The notes under the pieces are model-generated. The model searched no databases and had not been told where the DNA came from. It was given only the letters and a program-made list of their open reading frames with translations. From positions 4,584,054-4,648,053 of the forward strand of contig NZ_LT599032.1 of NCBI RefSeq assembly GCF_900079725.1: a stretch of 64,000 bases of DNA, written 5' to 3'. The DNA is from an uncultured Dysgonomonas sp. Lineage in GTDB: Bacteria > Bacteroidota > Bacteroidia > Bacteroidales > Dysgonomonadaceae. Position numbers and translations under genes: made by a program. Shown here one piece after another: positions 1 through 7,808 of this stretch (within the stretch, counting starts at the first letter, position 1; every line of letters begins with the position of its first letter).

Positions 1-971
1 GCTACAGCTTGTTTCGTTGTAACGAGGATAACTCCTGCTGAACCAGAATAGGCACCATAAATAGCGGCTGATGCTGCATCCTTCAGCACGACCATCGATT
101 CTATATCATTGAAGTTTACCGGAGCTCCCGGAACGCCATCTACTACCCATAATGGGGACTCTCCGGACCGGGATCCTTTACCACGGATAACAACACTTGA
201 TGCTTCTGTAGGGTCTCCTCCGTTTTTGGAGACAGTAACACCCGGAATCTGGCCTTGCAACAGATCTTCGGCTTTTGATACCGGACGATTTTTTAACTGA
301 TCTATATTTTCCAGTGTACCTATAGATGCAGACAGGTCAGCTTTACGTGCCGCCATACCGAAACCTAGTATAACTACTTCATCCAGTATCTTGGCATCCT
401 CTTTTAATACGATATTGATAGAAGTCTGATTAGTGATCCGGATTGTCTGTGTTACAAATCCGACATATCTTATTTCTATAGTTGCATTTTCCGGTACATT
501 GATGCTGAACTTACCCTCCAGGTCTGTTGTAGTCCCGTTTGTGGTTCCCTTAACCAATATACTTACTCCGGGCAATTCCAGACCTGCTTCGTCTTTAATA
601 AGACCTGTCAGTTTTTTTATATTGCCATCTTGTTGGACTGTATTTGAGAACTGTGATGTTAAGCCTTTATCAGATAACACAATTTGTTTGTTGTCTTTTA
701 TATGATAAGTAATGTTTGTATTTGAAAAAAGCTTATCTAATGTATTTTCTATAGAAGAATTAGAAACTTGTATATTTACATTATTATTCAACTCAGATAA
801 TTCATTGTTGTAAAAGAAGCTATATCCTTCGGCTTTCTCTATTTGCTGGATAACCTGTCGGATTTTCTGGTTCTTGACATTTAAAGTGATTTGAGCAGAA
901 ATTGTTCCGCTGAAAAATAGCATTAAATAAATTAAGGTAATGCGAAGTGCAAATTTTTTGAATCTTTTCAT
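1..971 (-). CDS. SusC/RagA-type TonB-dependent receptor, N-terminal part (runs off left edge)
   Basis: Outer-membrane TonB-dependent importer; the first 323 codons are present and the gene continues beyond base 1. Translated from the ATG at 971 (minus), it opens with a signal peptide ending FFSGTISAQ. Next comes an STN (secretin/TonB short N-terminal) domain, about residues 30-90 (QIEKAEGYSFFYNNE). Then a CarboxypepD_reg-like domain at about 110-190 (GVSILVKGTTNGTTTDLEGKF), a TonB-box-like DEVVILGFG, and the start of the plug (RGKGSRSGESPLWVVDGVPG). An STN domain marks receptors that signal to a FecR/ECF sigma pair, and exactly such a pair lies upstream on the same strand (FecR stop at 1154). 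The regulatory link is inferred; domains and frame are read directly. Substrate unknown. Confidence 0.95.
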   Translation of the reverse strand, partial: MKRFKKFALRITLIYLMLFFSGTISAQITLNVKNQKIRQVIQQIEKAEGYSFFYNNELSELNNNVNIQVSNSSIENTLDKLFSNTNITYHIKDNKQIVLSDKGLTSQFSNTVQQDGNIKKLTGLIKDEAGLELPGVSILVKGTTNGTTTDLEGKFSINVPENATIEIRYVGFVTQTIRITNQTSINIVLKEDAKILDEVVILGFGMAARKADLSASIGTLENIDQLKNRPVSKAEDLLQGQIPGVTVSKNGGDPTEASSVVIRGKGSRSGESPLWVVDGVPGAPVNFNDIESMVVLKDAASAAIYGAYSGSAGVILVTTKQAV

Positions 972-1153
972 GTGTTTTTGTGTTTGAAATCTGCATAATG
1001 TATAAACTTCAGGCATTCAAATCTGACCACAATATACCTTCCTGATTTCTATTCCTGATATCAGATTTAAGGTGTAAGGGTTGTGTTTTGAATGTGTTTG
1101 TCCGGATTTATTCCGAACGTTTCTTTCTAGGTTTTTTTCATAATCAATTAAAT

Positions 1154-2170
1154 TTAAAGTTTCTCGACTTTTTTACTCTCACTTATTTCGACTGTATTGT
1201 TGTATATCTTGTATTGTATCGGAGCAGTCAGGCTTATAATTTCAAAAACATTTCCCAGGCTGTTATTCTTTATTACTCCGGAGAATCTGTAATGTTTCGC
1301 TGATTCTGACGTAAATACAATATCAATGTTATATATGCGGGATAATATTGTACCGATTTCTTCCAGCGATTCACCATAGAATGCCAATTCATTGTTTCTC
1401 CAGATAGCTACATTTGCAACATCGTAAGTGTCTGTCATAGTGAATGCCTCGTTTTCCTTATTATAAGTAAGGCGTTCGTTAGGGTTGAGAAGCATATCCT
1501 TTTTGTTGTCACTTACCTTCAGTTTACCCTCCACTAAGGTTACAATAACCGTTTTATCTGTTTGGTACGACTTTATATTAAAACTTGTACCCAATGCTTC
1601 TACATCTATATTGTTGGCTGTAACGATGAATCTTTTTTCTTTATCTTTAGCTACTTCGAAATATGCTTCGCCTTCTAAAATGATTCTCCTGTCATTGGTG
1701 TTATATGCATTATCATATTTGATTCTGGAATCAGAGTTCAACCAAACTGATGTACCATCAGGTAATAACAGATTTGCTTTTTGTCCTTTATCTACGGATA
1801 CTATAAACTCTTTCATAGAGTATAGGCTCATGCGGGCTATATAGTACGAGCCTAGTCCAGCAATTACTAATAAACAAGCTATAGCAGCATAGCGTTTTAA
1901 GAGAAGCCATTTATTTCTCTTGTGCGGTTTGGTGGATGAAGGCCGAAGTTGAGATTCATAGATCTTCGTTTGTATTTCTTCAAACATTCTTATCTGAATA
2001 TCTTCTTCCAGATCATCTGAAACATTTTCCCATTGCATTGAATAGGTTAAGAATATCTCATCTTTTGCTTCCGGCGATTTGAACCATGCCAGCAGAACCT
2101 GTTCGTCTTCAATCGAGGTTTTGCCCCTCATAAAAGAATCTAATAGTTCTATGTAATTTCTTTTTTCCAT
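1154..2170 (-). CDS. FecR-family anti-sigma factor
   Basis: Inner-membrane regulator (338 aa) that transmits the state of the outer-membrane receptor to an ECF sigma factor. The N-terminal cytoplasmic region (about 1-85) is acidic and would bind the sigma factor. One transmembrane helix lies at about 90-110 (YAAIACLLVIAGLGSYYIA). A FecR domain follows at about 120-220 (VDKGQKANLLLPDGTSVWLN, GEAYFEVAKD). A C-terminal DUF4974-type region (about 255-330, GTILSRIYNIDIVF) would contact the receptor STN domain. The gene sits 77 bp downstream of the sigma gene and 182 bp upstream of the SusC gene, all on the minus strand, which is the standard order for PULs under trans-envelope signalling. Length is normal for the family. 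Confidence 0.95.
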   Translation of the reverse strand: MEKRNYIELLDSFMRGKTSIEDEQVLLAWFKSPEAKDEIFLTYSMQWENVSDDLEEDIQIRMFEEIQTKIYESQLRPSSTKPHKRNKWLLLKRYAAIACLLVIAGLGSYYIARMSLYSMKEFIVSVDKGQKANLLLPDGTSVWLNSDSRIKYDNAYNTNDRRIILEGEAYFEVAKDKEKRFIVTANNIDVEALGTSFNIKSYQTDKTVIVTLVEGKLKVSDNKKDMLLNPNERLTYNKENEAFTMTDTYDVANVAIWRNNELAFYGESLEEIGTILSRIYNIDIVFTSESAKHYRFSGVIKNNSLGNVFEIISLTAPIQYKIYNNTVEISESKKVEKL

Positions 2171-2247
2171 CTATTCAAATTTATATATCTGTATCTATCC
2201 CCAATCCCTTACAGGTGGAATAAATAAATTCTTCATTTTAACATTAA

Positions 2248-2838
2248 TTAAATATTATGGGCTAAAAATAATAATGCAAGGAGCGTGAATTGTCCTTTCA
2301 TTTTTTCTTTAAGAAACAGTAATGACCGGTAGATCTGGGTTTCTACCGTTTTCTCGGAAATAGCTAATTTCGACGCTATTTCTTTATTTGTCAATCCTTC
2401 TTTGCGGCTAAGAATGAAAATCTCTCTGCGTGAGGGCGGGAGTTGGTCTATAATATTATTTATATATGATTCGAAAAAGGCTGCATCGAGTTTCTTTTCA
2501 GTTTCATGGTCTGTATCATTGTTGTTTATTTGAGATACTGCCTGAAACTTACTCATTTGCAATAAACGTTCGGTTTCTTTATAAACCAGATTGCGGGCTA
2601 TTGTGTACAGATAAGAAGCAAAGCCCTTATCAGGGTCTATTTCTTTATGCAATTCCCATATTTTCAGAAAACATGTTTGAGTTATATCTTCTGCAAGGGA
2701 TTTGTCATATAAGATTGAGTATACGAAATTGTATAGCTTGGGATTATATTTCCAATATAACAGTTCAAAAGCTGCTTTTTGTCCATCTTTCAGTCGAAGC
2801 AGTGTTGTTTTATCTATATCGTTTTTAGGACTACTCAT
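2248..2838 (-). CDS. ECF RNA polymerase sigma-70 factor
   Basis: Extracytoplasmic-function sigma factor, 196 aa from the ATG at 2838 (protein begins MSSPKNDID). An upstream TTG at 2862 would add eight residues and is less likely. Sigma region 2 lies at about 15-85 (FELLYWKYNPKLYNF, EDITQTCFLKIWE). Sigma region 4 lies at about 120-180 (LPPSRREIFILSRKEGLTN, then a helix-turn-helix KEIASKLAISEKTVETQI). The last dozen residues are hydrophobic. It is first in the order sigma - FecR - SusC, so it most likely drives the SusC gene that leaves the left edge when FecR releases it. No promoter was identified with confidence in front of it. Confidence 0.95.
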   Translation of the reverse strand: MSSPKNDIDKTTLLRLKDGQKAAFELLYWKYNPKLYNFVYSILYDKSLAEDITQTCFLKIWELHKEIDPDKGFASYLYTIARNLVYKETERLLQMSKFQAVSQINNNDTDHETEKKLDAAFFESYINNIIDQLPPSRREIFILSRKEGLTNKEIASKLAISEKTVETQIYRSLLFLKEKMKGQFTLLALLFLAHNI

Positions 2839-3021
2839 TGGCCTCTTGATAATATGATGCAATGTTAGTAATTTTTAAGATACAAGCATTGAATTTGAAT
2901 AAAAAGGTTTTTATGATTTCATATTTTAAGATAAAGTAGGGCAATATCTGGCTTGTATACTTGGTTTTAGGTTATTCTGTAATAATTTGTCAATTTTACA
3001 CTTAGTTTTAACTAAATTGTT

Positions 3022-3053
3022 CTTGTTTATATTGCAAATGCTGTTTATTTTTG
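3022..3053 (+). promoter_or_regulatory. Candidate promoter of an orphan transcript
   Basis: TATTTTTG at 3046-3053 fits the Bacteroidetes -7 box TAnnTTTG. CTTG at 3022-3025, 20 bp upstream, matches three of four bases of the -33 box TTTG. No gene follows directly, but a hairpin lies about 120 bp downstream. In AT-rich DNA such boxes arise by chance, so this is weak evidence. Confidence 0.25.
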
Positions 3054-3173
3054 TGTCGAATAAACCTTGAATTTTCAAAAAAATAATATAGAAAGCCCTA
3101 TTGCATCTTTCCAAAGTGGAATAATGACAGTGAAGACAAGATTTTAGACAAACTATTTGTAAGTACATGGAAG

Positions 3174-3198
3174 TGTCCGGCGACTATTTTGCCGGACA
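3174..3198 (+). terminator. Orphan GC-rich hairpin, possible sRNA terminator
   Basis: TGTCCGGC (3174-3181) pairs perfectly with GCCGGACA (3191-3198) around a 9-nt loop, followed on the plus strand by TATGTTTTATAG. It is the only GC-rich stem in an AT-rich gap and does not follow any annotated gene on the plus strand. It could end a short transcript starting near 3060, or be a protein-binding site. The T-run is imperfect. Confidence 0.4.
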
Positions 3199-3789
3199 TA
3201 TGTTTTATAGTTAGAATGATATTTTTGATATTAAATTATACAATGTGTGAAGCCCTATGGTAAACTGTTACACTAGCCTATAGGTTTTCATCGCCTATTT
3301 TCTCAAACAAGCCGATGAAGTGTGGAGACAATATATAATATTGAGCTATTAACAGTTGATGTATATCTGTATGAAAACACCACCATGGGGCTTCGTCACA
3401 TTGTTTTATTTTAATGTTGGTATATTCTTCTTTAGAAGTTATTTGTTAGATTTATTTAAAAATATTAAAGCTTGCAAAGTTATTCGTTTTGTAAAGATGG
3501 ATTTATTCTATTGCTCATTAACGAAATCAGACTTATTGATATTCAAAACAGCCGAATAAATCTAAGGTTTACTTATATTAATGTTATAATTTATGTTTCT
3601 TCTTCTTCCGTCTTTAATTTCAAGCAAAATAAGTAATTATTTTTGATCTGGCAAAGAAGGTTTTAGGATAATTGCACTATTGCGTTTTAAAAGATTCTGT
3701 ATTTGCTATACAGAAGCATCAATTTCGACATTTCACTCCCATTTATTATCTTTTAACATGAAAAATAGTGTTTTTTATTTTGTGATATT

Positions 3790-3812
3790 TAATTTTGCAC
3801 AATATAATTGTG
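3790..3812 (+). promoter_or_regulatory. ohrR promoter -7 box and OhrR-like operator
   Basis: TAATTTTG (3790-3797) fits the -7 consensus TAnnTTTG. Immediately after it lies CACAATATAATTGTG (3798-3812): perfect 6-bp arms CACAAT/ATTGTG around ATA. This resembles the known Bacillus OhrR box, which has an ACAATTnAATTGT core. The site would overlap the transcription start, 9 bp before the ATG at 3821, so a bound repressor would block transcription. Autoregulation is inferred. No clear -33 TTTG was found at the expected distance. Confidence 0.6.
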
Positions 3813-3820
3813 TAATATTT

Positions 3821-4255
3821 ATGTCAGAGGATTTAAAATTAGATAATCAGTTGTGCTTTCCGATATATGCTTTGTCGAGACAGATAACAGCACTCTATCG
3901 TCCTTATCTGGAAGAATTGGGGCTTACTTATCCTCAATACCTTGTGTTAATGGTGTTGTGGGAGCGGGGGACGGCAACCGTAAAGCAGTTAGGAGAGCTT
4001 TTGTGGCTCGATAGCGGCACGCTTACACCATTGTTGAAGCGCATGGAAGCAAATGAACTTCTAAATAGAGAGCGTTCGACAGAAGATGAGAGGATTGTGG
4101 ATATAATAATCACGGATAAAGGGAAAGAATTGGAGAAGTGCGCCGAGTTGATCCCTCCTGCAATGAAAAAACAGTTAAAGCTCACAGATGAGCAGCTTGT
4201 TCAGCTTCGCACTCAGTTGAATAAGATTTTATTGATAACATGTAGTGAAAAATAA
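3821..4255 (+). CDS. ohrR: MarR-family organic peroxide sensor (OhrR-type)
   Basis: Redox-sensing winged-helix repressor, 144 aa from the ATG at 3821. The frame is open further upstream, but that part is AT-rich and overlaps the promoter. The sensing cysteine is Cys12 (LDNQLCFPIYALSR). Tyr26 and Tyr37 lie 14 and 25 residues after it, the same spacing as Cys15/Tyr29/Tyr40 in Bacillus OhrR. Extra cysteines at 107 and 141 could act as resolving residues, as in two-Cys OhrR proteins. The helix-turn-helix and wing span about 50-100 (TVKQLGELLWLDSGTLTPLL, STEDERIVDIIITDKG). It lies 26 bp upstream of the nitroreductase gene, so both are probably one transcript. Its own leader carries an OhrR-like operator. 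Confidence 0.85.
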   Translation: MSEDLKLDNQLCFPIYALSRQITALYRPYLEELGLTYPQYLVLMVLWERGTATVKQLGELLWLDSGTLTPLLKRMEANELLNRERSTEDERIVDIIITDKGKELEKCAELIPPAMKKQLKLTDEQLVQLRTQLNKILLITCSEK

Positions 4256-4281
4256 GCAGTATTTTTAACATAATAACAACA

Positions 4282-4917
4282 ATGAGTTTATTAGATACAT
4301 TTAAATGGCGTTATGCCACAAAGAAGTTCGATTCTACTAAGAAGGTAGATCAAAAACTTGTAAACGAAATCGTCGAAGCTGCCTGGCTTGCACCCACATC
4401 TTCAGGGTTGCAACCTTTTCAGGTAATAGAGATAACCAATCAGGAACTGAAAGAGAAGATAGTTCCTATTGCTTACAATCAGCAACAGGTTGCCGATGCT
4501 TCTCATGTACTTGTCTTTGCCGCTTGGGATAATTACACATCTCAGCGTATAGATAATATATATAAGCATACCACAGAGGGGAGAGGGCAGGAGCCTGGTC
4601 GTTATAACGACTACACAGACAGATTGAAGAAAGCATATCTGAATCGTCCGTCAGAAGCAAACTTTGAGCATGCCGCCCGCCAATCTTATATAGCCTTTGG
4701 CTTTGCTATTGCTATGGCTGCAGAGTTGAATGTGGATTCGACACCGATGGAAGGATTTGATAATGATGCTCTGGATAATCTTCTTGGTTTGAAAGAACTG
4801 GGATTGAGGAGTGTAACGGTATTGCCCTTGGGATATCGAGACGAAGTAAATGACTGGTTGGTGAATATGAATAAGGTTCGTCATCCGAAAAATGAATTTC
4901 TTATTGAACTAAAATAA
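4282..4917 (+). CDS. Nitroreductase-family NAD(P)H:FMN oxidoreductase
   Basis: Flavoprotein of the NfsB/NAD(P)H-nitroreductase family, 211 aa, a typical length. The N-terminal FMN-binding signature is KWRYATKKFDSTKKV (about 8-22), with Arg10 expected to contact the FMN phosphate. LAPTSSGLQPFQVIEI (about 35-50) is the second conserved block. A glycine-containing C-terminal stretch (GLRSVTVLPLGYRDE, about 175-190) is also typical. Such enzymes reduce quinones, nitroaromatics or other electrophiles in the cytoplasm as homodimers. The gene starts 26 bp after the OhrR-type regulator and precedes tpx, so a role in oxidative or electrophile stress is likely. The physiological substrate cannot be told. 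Confidence 0.9.
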   Translation: MSLLDTFKWRYATKKFDSTKKVDQKLVNEIVEAAWLAPTSSGLQPFQVIEITNQELKEKIVPIAYNQQQVADASHVLVFAAWDNYTSQRIDNIYKHTTEGRGQEPGRYNDYTDRLKKAYLNRPSEANFEHAARQSYIAFGFAIAMAAELNVDSTPMEGFDNDALDNLLGLKELGLRSVTVLPLGYRDEVNDWLVNMNKVRHPKNEFLIELK

Positions 4918-4988
4918 CAATTTCGAGGTTTATATTATAATAACGCATCGAAAATCAGAATACTAACTTATATAAATTAAAAAAAATT

Positions 4989-5492
4989 ATGGCAACAGTT
5001 ACATTTAAAAATGACATCACAGTAAACACTAGCGGGCAGTTACCAGCAGTAGGTTCAGCAGCTCCGGAATTTGCACTAGTAAAGAACGATCTTTCAGAAG
5101 TGTCGTTGAAAGACCTTAAAGGTAAAACAGTAATATTAAATATCTTCCCAAGTCTTGATACAGGCACATGTGCTGCATCGGTTCGCAGATTCAATAAAGA
5201 GGCGGCTGCGCTCCCTGATACTGTAATTCTTGCGGTTTCGGCTGACCTTCCGTTTGCTGCAGGCCGTTTTTGTTCGGCAGAAGGTATTGACAATGTTGTT
5301 CCGGCTTCTGTTTTCAGAAATGCGTCTTTTGCAAAAGATTATGGTGTGTTGATGCTTGATGGTCCGTTGAAAGGCTTATTGGCCAGATCGGTTGTTGTCA
5401 TCGATGCTAATGGTAAAGTCGTATATACAGAATTGGTTTCTGAGATAACAAACGAACCAAATTATCAGCCGGCTTTAGCTGCTGCTAAATAA
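4989..5492 (+). CDS. tpx: Thiol peroxidase (Tpx, atypical 2-Cys peroxiredoxin)
   Basis: Reduces hydrogen and alkyl hydroperoxides using thioredoxin. At 167 aa it has the family length. The peroxidatic cysteine is Cys61 in the Tpx signature [16 protein letters not shown], and the resolving cysteine is Cys95 (GRFCSAEG), the spacing typical of Tpx. The thioredoxin-fold start [17 protein letters not shown] and the C-terminal [18 protein letters not shown] are also conserved. It lies 71 bp after the nitroreductase gene and ends in a strong hairpin at 5515-5545, so the three genes ohrR - nitroreductase - tpx form a peroxide-defence unit. A separate promoter in the 71-bp gap is possible; none was clear. 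Confidence 0.95.
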   Translation: MATVTFKNDITVNTSGQLPAVGSAAPEFALVKNDLSEVSLKDLKGKTVILNIFPSLDTGTCAASVRRFNKEAAALPDTVILAVSADLPFAAGRFCSAEGIDNVVPASVFRNASFAKDYGVLMLDGPLKGLLARSVVVIDANGKVVYTELVSEITNEPNYQPALAAAK

Positions 5493-5514
5493 TAATCAGA
5501 ACCGGATAGTATCA

Positions 5515-5545
5515 CAGGGTTTTTATCGTCAAGGTAAAAGCCCTG
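5515..5545 (+). terminator. Terminator after tpx
   Basis: An 11-bp stem (CAGGGTTTTTA at 5515-5525 with TAAAAGCCCTG at 5535-5545, one G-T pair) encloses a 9-nt loop and is followed by the T-rich TTCTGTTAATTTT. It starts 23 bp after the tpx stop codon, the expected place for an intrinsic terminator. Confidence 0.75.
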
Positions 5546-5576
5546 TTCTGTTAATTTTCAGGATGAACATTAAGAA

Positions 5577-5888
5577 TTGGATATTATCTATATAGTGAGG
5601 ATTAAAATAAGACTATCTTTGTCCTCTGAAAATAGGTTCGTAACCTTAAAACAGATTGAAGTGAAGAGATTATTTCGTATAATATATAGTAAGCAATTCG
5701 TGATTGGTGTCGGTATTATAGGTTTTGCCCTACTTTTGAACCGTTATTCCCTTTTGTTTGATTTTTTCTTTGGGCTGCTTTTGTCGGCAGGAACGATGCT
5801 TGTGCTGGCAGGATTATTATCAAAATTCCGGGTGGTGGATAAGTTAAGAGTGATTAAAGGGAAGTATCTGAACCGGTTTGCACGATAA
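5577..5888 (+). CDS. Small membrane protein of unknown function
   Basis: No family recognised. The open frame (103 codons from a TTG at 5577) has no early ATG; GTG codons at 5595 or 5661 are alternative starts, so the N-terminus is uncertain. Two hydrophobic segments are visible, at about 41-55 (KQFVIGVGIIGFALLL) and 62-83 (FDFFFGLLLSAGTMLVLAGLL). A basic tail follows (KFRVVDKLRVIKGKYLNRFAR). A two-helix inner-membrane protein with cytoplasmic ends is likely. It lies between the tpx terminator and its own downstream hairpin, convergent with the ROK gene, with no functional hint from neighbours. Confidence 0.5.
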   Translation: MDIIYIVRIKIRLSLSSENRFVTLKQIEVKRLFRIIYSKQFVIGVGIIGFALLLNRYSLLFDFFFGLLLSAGTMLVLAGLLSKFRVVDKLRVIKGKYLNRFAR

Positions 5889-5899
5889 GCTTAAAAATA

Positions 5900-5926
5900 A
5901 AACCTCCGAAATGTATACGGAGGTTT
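5900..5926. terminator. Hairpin between convergent genes
   Basis: A perfect 9-bp stem (AAACCTCCG at 5900-5908 with CGGAGGTTT at 5918-5926) around a 9-nt loop, 12 bp after the stop of the small membrane protein gene. There is no strong T-run on the plus strand, so termination may be weak. The gap 5889-6102 holds nothing else that I recognise. Confidence 0.5.
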
Positions 5927-6102
5927 CAGAATATTAGCCAAAGTTTGTTTAGAGTCAGAAAATCTGATTATTAATCAGGACTTTATAAGTCTATTGTTGA
6001 TAGTTTCAGGCACAAGGTATAAAACTTTCTTAATATTTGCAATATAATAAGATAATTTATACATTTTTAATTAGTTAGACGTCGATAGTTCTTTATATGA
6101 TA

Positions 6103-7314
6103 CTAATATATTTCGAATAAGCGTGTTCTGGCCAATAAGCAAGCGCCTATCACCCCCGCTTTATCCTTCAATTTTGATATTGCAATTGTCGAATCTTTAT
6201 TCACCAGATTAAGTGAATACTTGCGGATCGCTGTTTTTACGGGTTGCATAATATAGTCCTCGGTCATAGATACTGTTCCTCCTATAATGACCATTTCGGG
6301 GTTAAAGATGTTGATCAGGCTGGCAATCTGCTCTCCGATTTTTTGCCCTATCTCTTCTACCAGATCTATACAAAGTACATCCTCTTTATTAACTGCGGCG
6401 ATGATTTCATCTAATGTTACCGACTCGTCTTTCAATATTTTTTTCGATAATAAGGAGGAGGCTCCATCATGAACCAACTCGAAAAGGCGCCGATGCATTG
6501 CTAATCCTGAGGCTTCGGTTTCGAGACAACCTTTTTTACCGCAATGACACAATATTTCATTGTCATATATCTTCATGTGGCCAAACTCTCCGGCAAATCC
6601 AGATTTTCCTGTATACACTTTTCCGTCTATGATGATCCCTATAGCCAACCCCCAGCTTATATTTACGAATATGATGTTTTTTTCACTGTTTACGCAACCC
6701 GACAGGTATTCCCCATAGGTCATGGCCCGGGTATCGTTGTCGATGGTAACCTTGTAGCCGTTCAGTTTCTCGCTAAGAATCTCAGCTAATGGCCTCTCTT
6801 CAAAATAGAAAATACTGTAACTATATCCCGATTCAGGATTTACCCTCCCCGATATATTTACATTTACATTCAGTATTTTATTCTTATCTACAGTTTGCTT
6901 ATCTATGAATGCAAGAATGAGTTCGCACAACTTACTCATGGCCTCAGGGGTATTCTGCATCTGATAAGGAATGCCCATTGTCAGATCGACCATGTCCCCC
7001 TTAAAATTAATCAGCCCTATATTTATAGCCGATTGTTTCATGTCGACGCCTATGAAATAACCGGATTCGGGATTTAGACCATATAGATTAGGATATCGCC
7101 CCCCTGTGGTTTCCAGTTTACCATAGTCGTTTATGTATCCATCTTCACACATCTCACCAATAAACTTAGTCACAGTGGGTATGCTTAGATCCAGTTCTTT
7201 CGACAGTTCAGTAATAGTTGAACTTCCGTTTTGGATATAATAATTAATAATATTCTTCTTGATCAAAGCACTTTTTGTACCTCGCTCAATTTCTTGAAGC
7301 AACTGTATATTCAT
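6103..7314 (-). CDS. ROK-family transcriptional repressor (NagC/XylR-like)
   Basis: 403 aa, the usual length of ROK repressors. A winged helix-turn-helix lies at about 15-75 (STITELSKELDLSIPTVTKF). The ROK sugar-binding/kinase fold starts near 85 (GYFIGVDMKQSAINIGLINF). The zinc-binding signature CHCGKKGCLETEASG (about 255-270), preceded by GEFGHMKIYD, is intact. The second ATP-type motif GEQIASLINIFNPEMVIIGG is present. ROK repressors respond to free or phosphorylated sugars, often GlcNAc, xylose or glucose. The gene is divergent from PUL1 across a 1-kb gap, and PUL1 has no other complete regulator of its own, so it may control GlcNAc/ManNAc use there. This is an inference from position and gene content. 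A palindrome in its leader suggests autoregulation. Confidence 0.88.
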   Translation of the reverse strand: MNIQLLQEIERGTKSALIKKNIINYYIQNGSSTITELSKELDLSIPTVTKFIGEMCEDGYINDYGKLETTGGRYPNLYGLNPESGYFIGVDMKQSAINIGLINFKGDMVDLTMGIPYQMQNTPEAMSKLCELILAFIDKQTVDKNKILNVNVNISGRVNPESGYSYSIFYFEERPLAEILSEKLNGYKVTIDNDTRAMTYGEYLSGCVNSEKNIIFVNISWGLAIGIIIDGKVYTGKSGFAGEFGHMKIYDNEILCHCGKKGCLETEASGLAMHRRLFELVHDGASSLLSKKILKDESVTLDEIIAAVNKEDVLCIDLVEEIGQKIGEQIASLINIFNPEMVIIGGTVSMTEDYIMQPVKTAIRKYSLNLVNKDSTIAISKLKDKAGVIGACLLARTRLFEIY

Positions 7315-7340
7315 GTTTCCTGATTTATTGATATTCCCCT

Positions 7341-7373
7341 TTCAAATAAAATTTGAACATTAATACAAATATA
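7341..7373 (-). promoter_or_regulatory. ROK gene promoter box and palindromic candidate operator
   Basis: On the minus strand TATATTTG (7373-7366) fits TAnnTTTG. Just downstream lies a perfect inverted repeat, TTCAAAT-AAA-ATTTGAA (7341-7357), 27 bp before the ATG at 7314. It would overlap the transcription start, the usual place for an autorepressor site. No -33 TTTG is visible, and I found no second copy of the palindrome in front of PUL1. Confidence 0.45.
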
Positions 7374-7605
7374 AATAAAAAATATTATTAAATACCCTTT
7401 GACTTACGTTTATTATTAAAAAGGTGTTTCGGTTTAGTAAATATTTGTGAGTATAAAATTTGTATTAGTAAATCAAAAGGTCTTTTGTTATATTTAATAG
7501 GCGGTTTAATGCTATTCCTCTAACTGAAACGATATTTACGTTCATTAACTATATATAGTTAAAAAGTAACAAAGGTAACAGGGAAAGCAATTAATAATTA
7601 AGAAT

Positions 7606-7633
7606 GAATAATTAATAATGAATAATTAATAAT
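7606..7633. repeat. Perfect tandem repeat, 2 x 14 bp
   Basis: GAATAATTAATAAT occurs twice without a gap (7606-7619, 7620-7633), preceded by a related TTAATAATTAAGAAT. It belongs to the non-coding repeat block in front of PUL1. Confidence 0.8.
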
Positions 7634-7670
7634 TATTTTGCCATGCTAAGTGGTGCGAATCTCCTTTATT

Positions 7671-7808
7671 AAAAAGTAACAAAAGTAACACATATACCAG
7701 TTATCAGTGAATAGTCATCTGTTAGCAACTTGTATATCGTGTCTTGTCAACTTGTATCTCATATAATTTTCAACTTATTACTTGCTGAAAGGTAACAAAA
7801 GTTACACC
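7671..7808 (-). repeat. Dispersed intergenic repeat, copy A
   Basis: Starts AAAAAGTAACAAAAGTAACA and continues with CATATACCAGTTA; it ends AAAGGTAACAAAAGTTACACC. The reverse complement of 52289-52404 shows the same order of blocks: AACAAAGGTTACACATATAC, then CAGTTAGCAATGAA, AGCAACTTGTAT, and a matching GGTAACAAAAGTAACACC end. Copy A is some 20 bp longer because of an insertion before the last block. No open frame runs through it, so it is a non-coding repeat, possibly a relic of a small mobile element. Confidence 0.7.

Larger units (their letters stand above)
2839..3789. other. AT-rich intergenic region between sigma factor and ohrR
   Basis: About 950 bp without a convincing gene; the short open frames here have poor composition and no family resemblance. 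Two features stand out: a hairpin at 3174-3198 and a candidate promoter at 3022-3053, which together could define a small RNA (see the separate entries). Otherwise I see only AT-rich sequence that must hold the promoters of the divergent sigma gene and of ohrR. Confidence 0.6.

Noticed and set aside
3356-3559. 67-codon open frame in the gap before ohrR
   Set aside because: Random-looking composition rich in Phe, Cys and Lys, no similarity to any family I know, no promoter box placed for it; treated as chance.
3680-3820. Longer N-terminus for the OhrR-type regulator
   Set aside because: The 47 extra codons begin at TTG, are AT-rich and contain the -7 box and operator; OhrR proteins start shortly before the sensing cysteine.
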